A stretch of 64,000 bases of DNA from UBA6107 sp034430175 (GCA_034430175.1 DAOUFI010000022.1:1-64000); one strand, 5' to 3'; counted from the stretch's first letter, positions 16,278 through 24,279 are shown. Numbers and translations are program-made. Notes: generated by a model from the letters alone, not told the origin.

Positions 16278-16703
16278 TTAATGAATTGTGACCGGGTTAA
16301 GCAGCCGTACACCCATTCCATCGAACGCGGATAAATTTGTAGTGACCAGGGTGTGATTGTAAATAATGGCCAGAGCAAGAGTGAGAGAATCGAGCGGGTT
16401 GATACTGCGTGATTGACCGTGGATGCGGGCCGATATTTCTCCCCATTTCAGTGTGGCTTCAGCGGTGATTTCACTAATTCGCCCGTTGAAGCGAACCATA
16501 AGATCATTCGTGAGCCAATTATTCATTCTGGCTCTTTCTTTCGATGATGGCGTACTTTCGATGACCTGCTTCAATTCTGCCAGGGTGCCTACTGAAATGT
16601 AGAGAATCTCTTCAGGCTGTGAGTCGATCCACTCAACAAGCCGAGGGTTAGGGGTGGTGGAGATGAGATTGGCGATGATGCAAGTGTCGAGTAAGTAGGT
16701 CAT
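16278..16703 (-). CDS. vapC: VapC-type PIN-domain toxin
   Basis: 141-residue PIN-fold ribonuclease toxin, likely cutting tRNA or rRNA. Acidic metal-binding positions are visible: D6 in YLLDTC, E in GTLAEL near 43, D in NPLDSL near 104, and the TTNLSAFD end motif near 121. Its start overlaps the antitoxin stop by 4 nt (ATGA), so the two are coupled, with antitoxin first. It resembles FitB-like PIN toxins, which pair with Phd/YefM or AbrB antitoxins. All key positions appear intact, so the toxin is probably functional. Confidence 0.9.
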   Translation of the reverse strand: MTYLLDTCIIANLISTTPNPRLVEWIDSQPEEILYISVGTLAELKQVIESTPSSKERARMNNWLTNDLMVRFNGRISEITAEATLKWGEISARIHGQSRSINPLDSLTLALAIIYNHTLVTTNLSAFDGMGVRLLNPVTIH

Positions 16704-16948
16704 GGCCGGCTCACACGGGTGTCGCGCAGATCGTTGCCGAGCAAGTCGACACCAGCGAGAGGTGAATCGTGGAAGAATGAGGAAAGCTGTGATTGCGCCT
16801 TTTGCAGCTTCTGGTAGTCGCTGTAGGAAATGACCACGGCCACTTCTTCACCGCGGCGGGTGATGATCTGAGCGCCACGCTTGAGGGCGCGGTTGACGAC
16901 CTCACTCAGTTTATTCTTGGCTTCCTGAAATTGCCAGTGTTCAAACAT
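16700..16948 (-). CDS. Phd/YefM-family antitoxin
   Basis: 82 residues. The N-terminal Phd/YefM DNA-binding fold (WQFQEAKNKLSEVVNRALKRGAQIITRRGEEVAVVIS) is complete. The C-terminal tail (about 55-82) would wrap around and neutralise the PIN toxin. The ATG has AGGAG 4-5 nt upstream. The promoter in front contains palindromic sites expected to bind this protein for autorepression. Confidence 0.92.
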   Translation of the reverse strand: MFEHWQFQEAKNKLSEVVNRALKRGAQIITRRGEEVAVVISYSDYQKLQKAQSQLSSFFHDSPLAGVDLLGNDLRDTRVSRP

Positions 16949-16956
16949 GATTCTCC

Positions 16957-17006
16957 TGTCTAGACTGTCTAGACACTAGTATAGCGGATAGGAAAACCTC
17001 AGTCAA
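16957..17006 (-). promoter_or_regulatory. Promoter and operator of the toxin-antitoxin operon
   Basis: On the minus strand TTGACT (17001-17006), a 17-bp spacer and TATACT (16978-16983) form a near-consensus promoter. Just downstream, two abutting copies of TGTCTAGAC (16957-16965 and 16966-16974) each contain the palindrome GTCTAGAC, the second extended to TGTCTAGACA. They cover the transcription start, as in Phd-type autorepressed operators. Confidence 0.8.
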
Positions 17007-17103
17007 CATGACTCAAGGCACATTTCTATCAGCGTGGGTAGATCGGACGTGGATGAAATCGAAGAGCAGAGGACTTTATCAAAACCTGATAAATCGAAAA
17101 GGG

Positions 17104-18402
17104 TCACTTGTTCGTTGAAGCTGGTTCGTGCACAAATCTGGCAAAGACCACCGCTGCGACGACGCGCATGACGGTGGAACCGATGAGCACGGCGGTGAAC
17201 CCCCAGAGCTCGATGATGGCGCTGCCTACCGCGGAACCGAGGGCGATTGCAAGCAGTACGACCACCTGGTAAATCGCTGAGTAGCGTGGCACCTGGTCGC
17301 ATGGGACAGAGGCAAGCAGCAGGTTGAAAGAAACCAGGTTGAACACGCCCCAGAAGACGCCACTGAAGGAGTTAATGATGGCTACCTGCCAGGCTGCCGT
17401 GACAAAGAGCCAGGCGGTCGGAAGCAGAGGGATGAGGATCATACTGATCAGTTGCAGCTTGCGGTTACTCATGCGGTCGGCGAGCCCGCCGATGCGTTTT
17501 GAGGTGAGCAGGCTGGCAAGGGTGCTGATCACGTTCAAGAGGCCAACGGTGGCAGCGCTGAACTTGAGCACGTTGACCATCTGGACGTTGAAGAATGGTC
17601 CAGCGATGTAGATGGCAAAGTTCCAAAGAGCAGCGGTAGCGGTGAGAGCCACGAAATGTGGCTGCTCCTTGAACATGGCCACCAGCTCGCGCGGGTTGAA
17701 GCTGCGCCGGGTTTTTACCGGTGCGATGGAGACAGCGTCTTCATCGATGTGTGAGAACGAGAAGGATGAGGCCATGCCGAAGACAAAGGCCGCAGCCAGG
17801 GCGATCTGGTAGCCGGTGACGGAGGTGAAAAGGGTGATGAGCTTGCCTGCCAGTAGGGTGGTGAGCATGCCGGTGATGCCCATGATGAAGTTCCGTGAGC
17901 CGAAGTAGCGACCACGGCCCTCGATTGGGACGACGCTGTTGGTCAGATCCATCCAGGCGGGGTAGCCGGCGTAGTTGCTGGCGTCGCGCAGCACCGAGAA
18001 GGCGATGGCGATCCAGATGGCAGCAGGACCCTTGAAGAGGATGGGCACGAACACGAGCATGAGGATGGCGAAGCGTCCGTTAATGCCGAACGACAGGGTG
18101 ACGGGCTTCTTGCGCAGGCTGCGTTCAGCCAACAGCGCCCCGGGCAGGAGCACGCAGGCGCTGACGATGCTGGAGATGGAGCTCATCATGCCCACCTGGG
18201 CGCCGCTGGCACCGAGGGCGATGATGTAGAGGCTGACGAAGTTGAGCATGATGTTGTCGCTGGCAGACGCGAAAAATCCATCAAACCAGAACCAGTGCAG
18301 ACTGCGCTGCTGCGGGTTGGTCAACGTGCGTCCCCAGGCGCCGCCGACGGTGAGGTCGGCAACCCAGGCTTTGAAGCGGGTAAAGAGGGTGGAAAAGCTC
18401 AC
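17104..18402 (-). CDS. MFS transporter
   Basis: 432-residue major facilitator with about 12 membrane segments and a central cytoplasmic loop near 215-235 (VKTRRSFNPRELVAMF). The loop-2/3 region RSLRKKPVTLSFG is a weak form of the MFS A motif. RIGGLADRMSNRKLQ, after the seventh helix, is its second-half counterpart. No substrate can be assigned. It is monocistronic, with no terminator that I could identify. GC content is visibly higher than that of the following AT-rich intergenic DNA. Confidence 0.85.
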   Translation of the reverse strand: MSFSTLFTRFKAWVADLTVGGAWGRTLTNPQQRSLHWFWFDGFFASASDNIMLNFVSLYIIALGASGAQVGMMSSISSIVSACVLLPGALLAERSLRKKPVTLSFGINGRFAILMLVFVPILFKGPAAIWIAIAFSVLRDASNYAGYPAWMDLTNSVVPIEGRGRYFGSRNFIMGITGMLTTLLAGKLITLFTSVTGYQIALAAAFVFGMASSFSFSHIDEDAVSIAPVKTRRSFNPRELVAMFKEQPHFVALTATAALWNFAIYIAGPFFNVQMVNVLKFSAATVGLLNVISTLASLLTSKRIGGLADRMSNRKLQLISMILIPLLPTAWLFVTAAWQVAIINSFSGVFWGVFNLVSFNLLLASVPCDQVPRYSAIYQVVVLLAIALGSAVGSAIIELWGFTAVLIGSTVMRVVAAVVFARFVHEPASTNK

Positions 18403-18879
18403 AATGCCGCCATTTATACACCCGAACAGGTGGTGGGGGAAGGTGGTCGATCAGTGATACATGTTAATTATCCGCCAATTACGTGTACTTGGGCGAAAAG
18501 AACTGAATAGTATCTGTGAAAATTCCGAGAGTGGAGAATGGAGAATGGAGAATCGTAAAAACCTGATTGATCTTCCACGAATGGTACGAGCCGAAAGGCA
18601 TTCGGCGGGAGGGTGGGGGGTATGGGATTGTCAAAGTGCGGGTAATTGAATTGATTGTTTAATTCAAATCGATTCAATTCAATTCAAGATTTCGTTAACT
18701 GTAAATTCGAATAAGAAACGAATATGGCGATCCAAATCTTAACAGGAGGAGATATAGAAATTATGTTCCATATTTATATTATAAGCCTCGTGTCAAGAGA
18801 GTGGAGATGTGGTCATGTGATTAATCAATCATTGCTGCGAATTGCTGGAGGGGAGCGATAATGATCGCTGACATCTTTG
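18403..18879. other. Long intergenic region without a convincing gene
   Basis: It holds a heptanucleotide repeat cluster (18527-18562) and an inverted repeat (AATTGAATTGA at 18644-18654, TCAATTCAATT at 18674-18684, 19 bp apart). A 32-codon frame at 18763-18861 has AGGAGGAG 11 nt before its ATG and no recognisable similarity. Coding is doubtful. Confidence 0.5.
18527..18562 (+). repeat. Heptanucleotide repeat cluster A with tail
   Basis: Four 7-nt units in exact register (GAGAGTG, GAGAATG, GAGAATG, GAGAATC) followed by GTAAAAAC. Same family as clusters at 25466, 25598 and 25745. Confidence 0.7.
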
Positions 18880-18916
18880 AAAAAAAATATCCGCTTTCGA
18901 AAAACGATAGCGGATA
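18880..18916 (-). terminator. Terminator for the XRE operon
   Basis: TATCCGCT (18888-18895) pairs with AGCGGATA (18909-18916). On the minus strand a run of eight T follows. It ends the leftward unit that includes the XRE regulator. Confidence 0.75.
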
Positions 18917-18940
18917 CTTTCTTCAGTCCATGGTTTACTG

Positions 18941-19054
18941 TCATACCGGTTGAGCAACAGGCAGGCGGTCGTCGATCCCCTTGACGTTCAGCCAGAGGGC
19001 GAAAACCATTTCCTGGACATTGGCAACCATTGCGTTCATTATTGATGATTCCAT
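18941..19054 (-). CDS. Possible 37-residue small protein downstream of the XRE regulator
   Basis: ATG at 19054 begins 4 nt after the XRE stop; AAGGAAG lies about 11 nt upstream. The 37-residue product (starting MESSIMNAMVANVQEM, ending LPVAQPV) has a predicted amphipathic first half and ends 25 nt before a strong terminator. The tight spacing and its place inside the transcript support a real small gene. I recognise no family. Confidence 0.4.
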   Translation of the reverse strand: MESSIMNAMVANVQEMVFALWLNVKGIDDRLPVAQPV

Positions 19055-19058
19055 TTAG

Positions 19059-19283
19059 TTAAGCTTCCTTTATCTGATATTCAAACACTTCGTTGATGTT
19101 GACTCCGAACGCGATCGCGATGGAGAAGGCCAGTTCGAGCGAGGGTGAATACTTGCCTGCCTCGATGGCGATGATGGTCTGCCTGGAGACGCCGGCTTTT
19201 TCGGCGAGTTCCTGCTGGGTCATCTCATTGGCGAAGAAACGCAGCTTGCGGATGTTGTTGGTGATCTCAAGTTTTTTGCCCAT
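19059..19283 (-). CDS. XRE-family transcriptional regulator
   Basis: 74-residue single-domain Cro/C1-type helix-turn-helix protein (TQQELAEKAGVSRQTIIAIEAGKYSPSLELAFSIAIAFGV). It belongs to the small YozG-like group that normally pairs with a membrane protein of unknown function. It starts 3 nt after the membrane protein gene ends, so the two are cotranscribed. It probably represses its own promoter. Confidence 0.92.
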   Translation of the reverse strand: MGKKLEITNNIRKLRFFANEMTQQELAEKAGVSRQTIIAIEAGKYSPSLELAFSIAIAFGVNINEVFEYQIKEA

Positions 19284-19286
19284 GGC

Positions 19287-19781
19287 TTATCCCTTTCGGT
19301 AGAATACCAACTGGGTAATCCCTTCGATGATCGAACCGGCGCTAAATGAGATGAATATTGCGTTGAGCGCGAAGACCGGTGAATAATTCAAGACAAGGGC
19401 GATGAGCGCCAGGATGAACCCGAAGCCGGAAAAGTAAAAGCCGAAGCGGGTGGATTTGAGGCCGATCAGCTTATCGCGTTCATCTTCGACCAGTTCCGCG
19501 CCGATGGTTTTTTCGATCTCTTTGTCATCGCACTCCATATTTTTCATCTTCGCGCGGATGGCGATGGAGATCGAGGTGAGGATGTGGAAGACGATCTGAA
19601 TGACGATGCTGGCGACGATGCCGATGCCGATGAAGACCAGCATGGTGGTGGCCCAGAACTTGAGGTCGCCCGCGGCGACCGCGCCGGACTGGTACCTGCC
19701 AAAGGCGTAGAGGCAGTAGGCTGCCAGCACCCCGGCTCCGGTAACGATGGATGTGATGATTCTTTTTTCCTGGAATGACAT
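19287..19781 (-). CDS. DUF2178-like membrane protein paired with XRE regulator
   Basis: 164 residues with four hydrophobic segments (about 9-30, 41-65, 111-132, 135-155). A charged cytoplasmic loop between the second and third (MKNMECDDKEIEKTIGAELVEDERDKLI) carries the ED-ERD motif common to these proteins. Such genes are widespread beside YozG-like regulators; the function is unknown. The ATG at 19781 has GGAG about 10 nt upstream and follows a near-consensus promoter; the longer frame to 19847 would start within that promoter. Confidence 0.8.
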   Translation of the reverse strand: MSFQEKRIITSIVTGAGVLAAYCLYAFGRYQSGAVAAGDLKFWATTMLVFIGIGIVASIVIQIVFHILTSISIAIRAKMKNMECDDKEIEKTIGAELVEDERDKLIGLKSTRFGFYFSGFGFILALIALVLNYSPVFALNAIFISFSAGSIIEGITQLVFYRKG

Positions 19782-19818
19782 TTTGGTAATACTCCTTTTT
19801 CTTGTTTGTTGTAGACAT

Positions 19819-19847
19819 ATAGTAATACAGAATATACAAAATGTCAA
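19819..19847 (-). promoter_or_regulatory. Promoter for the membrane protein/XRE operon
   Basis: Minus-strand TTGACA (19842-19847), a 17-bp spacer, then TACTAT (19819-19824). The -35 is perfect and the -10 weaker. Confidence 0.6.
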
Positions 19848-20244
19848 GTATTTTTTACATCAAGACAATAATAATATACATATTCAAAATGAGCGGGAGG
19901 GGATGGAAAAGAGATGTCTAGAGCTTGGGCGTGCGAGAGTTAGCCACGAAAGGCACGAAAAGGGTAACCGCGAATTTCGCTAATTTGGGCGAAAAAGAGC
20001 GAATGCTCTGCACGGTTGTGGGGGGCGAAAGATAAATAATGTATCATTAACCAAATAATCAACAGATGTAAAAGTGGACGTGCGAAGGATTTTTGCAAAA
20101 AAGGTTTCAAAAAAGGTGGGTTCAAATCCCATTCGCTCCGCTCGGAGGCGCACACTTGAACAAGCGACAAGTGCAGGCAATTCACGAGAACGAAACCACC
20201 CTACTCACTGGAGTTACAATGAAATGAGAAATGGATTAAACTTT
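19848..20244. other. Intergenic junction region at the edge of the AT-rich island
   Basis: No convincing gene. Short frames on the minus strand here include a G-F-E-P-T peptide, the well-known artefact of translating a tRNA T-arm in reverse. It holds the tRNA-Ser-like remnant and, further on, a small inverted repeat (CACTTG / CAAGTG near 20152-20172). Confidence 0.6.
20115..20143 (+). other. tRNA-Ser 3'-end remnant (possible attachment site)
   Basis: GTGGG-TTCAAAT-CCCAT (20116-20132) folds as a tRNA T-arm with the invariant TTC loop. It is followed by a 7-nt acceptor-like strand TCGCTCC, then G as discriminator base; the usual CCA is CTC. An acceptor strand ending CTCC with discriminator G is typical of tRNA-Ser. 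No matching D-arm, anticodon arm or 5' acceptor strand lies upstream, so this is only the 3' end. Integrative elements commonly leave such a copy at their junction. Confidence 0.5.
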
Positions 20245-20787
20245 TTATTTTGTTGTAATAACTAACACAATCGCTAAAAACACCAGAAAACTCAATCCAA
20301 GACCTAGAAAAATCGCAGACCAAGTAACATATATGCTCTTCTTTAGGTTTCGTAGATAATGTACTTTGTAATGATGGAAAATCCAATCTTCAATATTGTC
20401 ATTTTCGTCCGGACCTTTGAGAGAGAATTTGGAAACCACTATTTTATCTGGTGGTTCGATTTGTAAAGAATTTAACTTCCGAAAGCATTTTTGTGGGTTC
20501 GATAGATTAATCCCGGCTAAAGGAATAATCCCAAATAATGAGAACAACCCACTAACGAATAGAAAGACCAATGCAAACAAGATTACTATGAACTGAAAGG
20601 TATTGAAAAGATCAGAGATACTTGTTGAGGAAAAAAGAATTGCGCTTAGAAGAATGGCAATGATCGTACTGGATGTACCCAACAGCCAAGATGCGCGATC
20701 TTCCTGGCGTTGTTCGCCTTGATAGTAATGATCGATTTCAATAGTAACTTCCTGCAAGAATGCGCTTGTGGATTTCATTTTAATCAT
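20245..20787 (-). CDS. Four-helix membrane protein coupled to the RT-nitrilase (candidate defence effector)
   Basis: 180 residues. An N-terminal soluble helix (TIEIDHYYQGEQRQEDRASW) precedes two adjacent membrane helices (about 36-55 and 62-90). A soluble stretch of about 60 residues and a final helix region (150-178, partly two segments) follow. The layout resembles small membrane effectors of SLATT/Pycsar type. The ATG overlaps the RT stop as ATGA, so it is translated with the RT in one operon. Small membrane proteins accompany RT-nitrilase (DRT type 1) systems, which makes this the probable second component. Function as a membrane-disrupting effector is inference. Low GC, like the RT gene. 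Confidence 0.75.
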   Translation of the reverse strand: MIKMKSTSAFLQEVTIEIDHYYQGEQRQEDRASWLLGTSSTIIAILLSAILFSSTSISDLFNTFQFIVILFALVFLFVSGLFSLFGIIPLAGINLSNPQKCFRKLNSLQIEPPDKIVVSKFSLKGPDENDNIEDWIFHHYKVHYLRNLKKSIYVTWSAIFLGLGLSFLVFLAIVLVITTK

Positions 20788-23786
20788 CCAATCCTATCTT
20801 TAACCTTCTTTATATCAAGGCCAGGTGGTGTGGGTTTGAATTTTCCAGTTTTCTCTTCTTGTTCTTTTTGAAGTTGATACCCTTTCAACTGAAAATCTCT
20901 TATTTCTGAGATATTTATCGTACCAACAATTAGGAATGCATTATCACCCCCTTTTGCCTTCACAATATCCTTGATTTCATGTTTTGCTGGTTGAACAATT
21001 CTGGAATCTCCATATTCTGAGGAGTTAACTTGAATACAATAACAATGGATGTCACGAGACATTGATTCAATGATATTCGAGAAATACTCAATATCATGAT
21101 TGCATTCAACAATAAATGCAGCATCTAGATACGATTTAAACAGTGCTCTATCTTCAATGCTGCAAACTTCATAGCAACAGTATGACGTAAAATCCATCCC
21201 TTGCCATTCAAAAAGAGTATAGAATGAATCATTCGTAGGTACTTTCAAATACAGATTTTCAATAATCTGAGTCTCTCTCGGAGAATAGAATCTCTTTAAT
21301 CTGGTCTCAACAAGACAGTTATTAAACTCACCCACCTTAAATGGCAGAATAGTAACTATATAATTGTAGGCAAAACCATTTTTCATTTGATGCTCAAGGC
21401 CAAAGATCATAGCCATCTGATGATCCCTTGATACTTTTGTAAGTTTTGGTATCCAACTTTGGTGTACAAAACATTCCGGCAGAACTAAAACATCTACATG
21501 CTCCTTTATTGCTTGATTGATAATATCCGATAAGATTTTTTTTACTGACGTGTAGAATTGGGATTTCCCCTTAAGGTTTTTGATTATTCCTTCTTCATCT
21601 ACCTTGACGTTTGCTACACCTACCCGTAAATGATCTTTCTTGGTATTTACACCGACAATAACTTTAACTAATTTATCATTTACTACTTGTACGTTTAGTA
21701 CATCACTAGAGAATAGATGGAGATTTTCCTTACCATAATTAATTCTACAAAAATCCTGATTTATCTCAGCAAAGACTTCCTCAGATTGAAGATGACGAGG
21801 TTCCTGGTGGGGAAAACCATATTTTAGCATTTGGATTTCATGAAAATGAATATACCGTGGGAAATAGTCTAGGTAGTGCAAATTATTTGTTGAATGATAT
21901 TCATGATCATGTTCGAGAGATAATAGATTGTAGTCAGCATTTGCATCACGAATATAACTTTCGTAATGGTTGTTCAGTGGATATAGGATGATTTGATTAT
22001 TAAACATGAAGCTTGAGAGATATTTTTCCCTAAACTCGAAGTCAAATTTCATGTGGAGATCATTTTCAAGAAAACGTATCAATCCACTTATTTGCTTATT
22101 TTTTTGAAGTGTAAAGACTTTGTATAAAACAGAGACAAGATAATCCTGCAATGTTTTTTGCAAAATTTCCTTTTCATCATTTGCGATAAGAAATACTTCG
22201 CCTTTAATTTGTTCAGGACCGGTATGAACTTCATTAATATCCTTCATTATTTTTTTGCACAGCTCTTTTATTTCCCCGTACTGCCTATTTTTTAGGAAAA
22301 TTGTAAAAAATTTTTCCCAAAGTGTAAAGTTTTGAAGACACTCCGCGCCAGTCGTTGTCTCACATATTAGGCGATTAATCCTTTTACATTGATCATCTGA
22401 TAGTTGCCCTGAAAAGTTCATTAAGAAAGCAAGCCACTTTGATAAATTAAATTTGCTGATCTTTAGATCGTCTATGCTTCTAATTTTTTGAAATGAGTCT
22501 GAATAGTCAATAGACCAAATATCTTGACCCAATTCTTGGATAATTTCATTTTCATCTTCATGAAGATAAAGGAAGACGCTTGAGTTATTCTTGATCGTGG
22601 CTTTAAATGTCTCAAGCATTTTTCTAGACTGTTCATGTGAAAAATAGAAAACGCGCACCTTCTTTTCCGACAGATCTAGCTCTGTGCGCGATTTATGTAG
22701 GTAATCAGCGGTAATGTAGATTTCAGGTTTTTCTTGACTTCCACGATTGCCAAATATTTTGTTTTCATTCTTTAGAAGTAATTGCAAAAAATCTGCTTTT
22801 GTTGAAACATCAGAATAAGTGGTGTTGTTCAATGAGAAAACCAGAAGGATGTCATCAACATACCTACCATAATACGCTGGATTCAATTGCTTCTTAATTT
22901 CCTCATCAAAATCCATTAAATACCAATTGGAAATAATGTTTGAAGGTAGAAATCCAATCGGAAGCATAGGGAGAGGCGATTTACTATTTTGAACTTCTGA
23001 ATGAAAAAAGCTAAAGTATTTCAAACATACTTGTTCAATAAACCCATTGAGATAACCAAATTCTCTCCAGAGATCTTTTTGGGATTCTTCCTTATCAGTA
23101 AGTTCATGGAGTTTATTTCCTAATTGATTAAAATCAATCCTACAATTATAGAAATACCCCTTAATGTCCATTGAAATCATTGCTACGTTCAATTTAAGAT
23201 CCAACAGGCCGTTTGTAATTTCAATTGCACGGTCTCGCCAGCTTTCATATTTCTTGAAATAAGGATAAAAAAGGTACGGATTTACAGATAAATCCTTGTG
23301 GTTGATAATGTTTTCCCTCAGTCGGTTCCCGAAGCATTGACTATCAAGGGATGCATCTAAAATTCGTCCGAATTTTAAAATCCAAAGAACACTTACTATG
23401 TGCCCTTCAATAGGCAGGTTTAAGAAGTATTGAAATTTCTCAATTTCGAGGGTAGAGGTAGGGACATTGGAATAAATACCATCATGCACAGATTCATTAC
23501 TTGTTTCCGGAAGTTTTGATTTAAATTTTTTGGGGAAACACCGAACAGACATGTTTTGATAGATTCCATCGAAGAAAGTCTGCCTTTGCTGTGAATCAAA
23601 TAATCTTTCTGATAATTCTTGGAAGTAAGTATCATTGATTAACAAATCATGTGTATATTCAAAATCTGCAATTTCCTTTGCGTCAATCATAGAAAACTGG
23701 TCAAAATAAACGGCAGATTTCCATTTTCTATAAGCTCTTTTTAAATCGTTTTGTAAAGAAGCTAACTTTTGTTGTTTGGCCGTCAT
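20784..23786 (-). CDS. Reverse transcriptase-nitrilase fusion (DRT type 1 / UG1-like defence RT)
   Basis: A 1000-residue fusion. The RT domain (about 120-400) has the first catalytic Asp at D207 (SMDIKGYF), the B-motif-like LPIGFLPSNIISN (275-287) and the active site Y309-V-D-D312. About 400-700 is a helical, then mixed segment with no domain I can name. From about 720 to 965 a carbon-nitrogen hydrolase fold follows. Its catalytic triad appears complete: E771 in LPECF, K831 in RLKRFYSPRE and C871 in the CYE motif. This architecture is that of defence-associated reverse transcriptases with C-terminal nitrilase (DRT type 1, UG/Abi RTs), which protect against phage. GC is far below that of flanking genes. 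There is no maturase or endonuclease domain, so it is not a group II intron RT. Start ATG with GGGG 5 nt upstream. Confidence 0.88.
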   Translation of the reverse strand: MTAKQQKLASLQNDLKRAYRKWKSAVYFDQFSMIDAKEIADFEYTHDLLINDTYFQELSERLFDSQQRQTFFDGIYQNMSVRCFPKKFKSKLPETSNESVHDGIYSNVPTSTLEIEKFQYFLNLPIEGHIVSVLWILKFGRILDASLDSQCFGNRLRENIINHKDLSVNPYLFYPYFKKYESWRDRAIEITNGLLDLKLNVAMISMDIKGYFYNCRIDFNQLGNKLHELTDKEESQKDLWREFGYLNGFIEQVCLKYFSFFHSEVQNSKSPLPMLPIGFLPSNIISNWYLMDFDEEIKKQLNPAYYGRYVDDILLVFSLNNTTYSDVSTKADFLQLLLKNENKIFGNRGSQEKPEIYITADYLHKSRTELDLSEKKVRVFYFSHEQSRKMLETFKATIKNNSSVFLYLHEDENEIIQELGQDIWSIDYSDSFQKIRSIDDLKISKFNLSKWLAFLMNFSGQLSDDQCKRINRLICETTTGAECLQNFTLWEKFFTIFLKNRQYGEIKELCKKIMKDINEVHTGPEQIKGEVFLIANDEKEILQKTLQDYLVSVLYKVFTLQKNKQISGLIRFLENDLHMKFDFEFREKYLSSFMFNNQIILYPLNNHYESYIRDANADYNLLSLEHDHEYHSTNNLHYLDYFPRYIHFHEIQMLKYGFPHQEPRHLQSEEVFAEINQDFCRINYGKENLHLFSSDVLNVQVVNDKLVKVIVGVNTKKDHLRVGVANVKVDEEGIIKNLKGKSQFYTSVKKILSDIINQAIKEHVDVLVLPECFVHQSWIPKLTKVSRDHQMAMIFGLEHQMKNGFAYNYIVTILPFKVGEFNNCLVETRLKRFYSPRETQIIENLYLKVPTNDSFYTLFEWQGMDFTSYCCYEVCSIEDRALFKSYLDAAFIVECNHDIEYFSNIIESMSRDIHCYCIQVNSSEYGDSRIVQPAKHEIKDIVKAKGGDNAFLIVGTINISEIRDFQLKGYQLQKEQEEKTGKFKPTPPGLDIKKVKDRIG

Positions 23787-24279
23787 ATTACCCCGATTCC
23801 TCAGTAGGTCTTAATACTATTTGATTTTCCAATTGAATTATGAATCAAATATCGCTAAACGAAAAGCAGAAAATCGAACATTTTTGTAAATCAATAGCAT
23901 ATATCTTCAGAAAAATATCTCGATGATTATTGATTTAGCCAAATACATTTGCTTGAATAACAAATTTAATTTTCGCTTCAACATGATAAGTGTTGCCTGA
24001 TATTTTCGGTAGGCAAGAGAGATTTTCTTTACTTCCATTTTTCACCATGATCAGCAATAAATGAATTGGCTTGTGATTGCGATGGACAGAGCAAGAAAAC
24101 ATACTAGGCTTAACGCATTTTTTGTCATGGAGATTTCATTCATTTCTGAGAACCAGTTCTTTTCACTCCCACTCCAGATATCCCCTGATCACGCGGAACC
24201 AGACAAGCACCACGGCGTCAACGGCGTCGGCGAGCGGCAGCTAGATGGTTGCAGCGTAATTTTCCGCCAACTTACGTCT
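23787..24279. other. AT-rich region upstream of the RT gene
   Basis: No protein gene is evident. A 9-bp perfect inverted repeat (TATTTGATT 23818-23826, AATCAAATA 23843-23851) lies just upstream of the RT start and could be an operator or a leader hairpin. A second hairpin (TTGCCT ... AGGCAA, about 23993-24016) lies further up. The composition turns GC-rich again near 24170, marking the island edge. Confidence 0.5.

Noticed and set aside
18763..18861. 32-codon frame with AGGAGGAG upstream
   Set aside because: The ribosome site is attractive, but it is short, 11 nt away, in AT-rich spacer DNA and resembles nothing known; not strong enough to call.
19980..20180. 66-codon minus-strand frame containing G-F-E-P-T
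   Set aside because: This peptide is the known artefact of translating a tRNA T-arm in reverse; it led instead to the tRNA-Ser remnant call.
20784..23786. Group II intron or retron reverse transcriptase
   Set aside because: No maturase or endonuclease domain and no intron ribozyme ends seen. The C-terminal nitrilase domain and coupled membrane gene fit UG/Abi defence RTs; retron RTs are about a third of this length.
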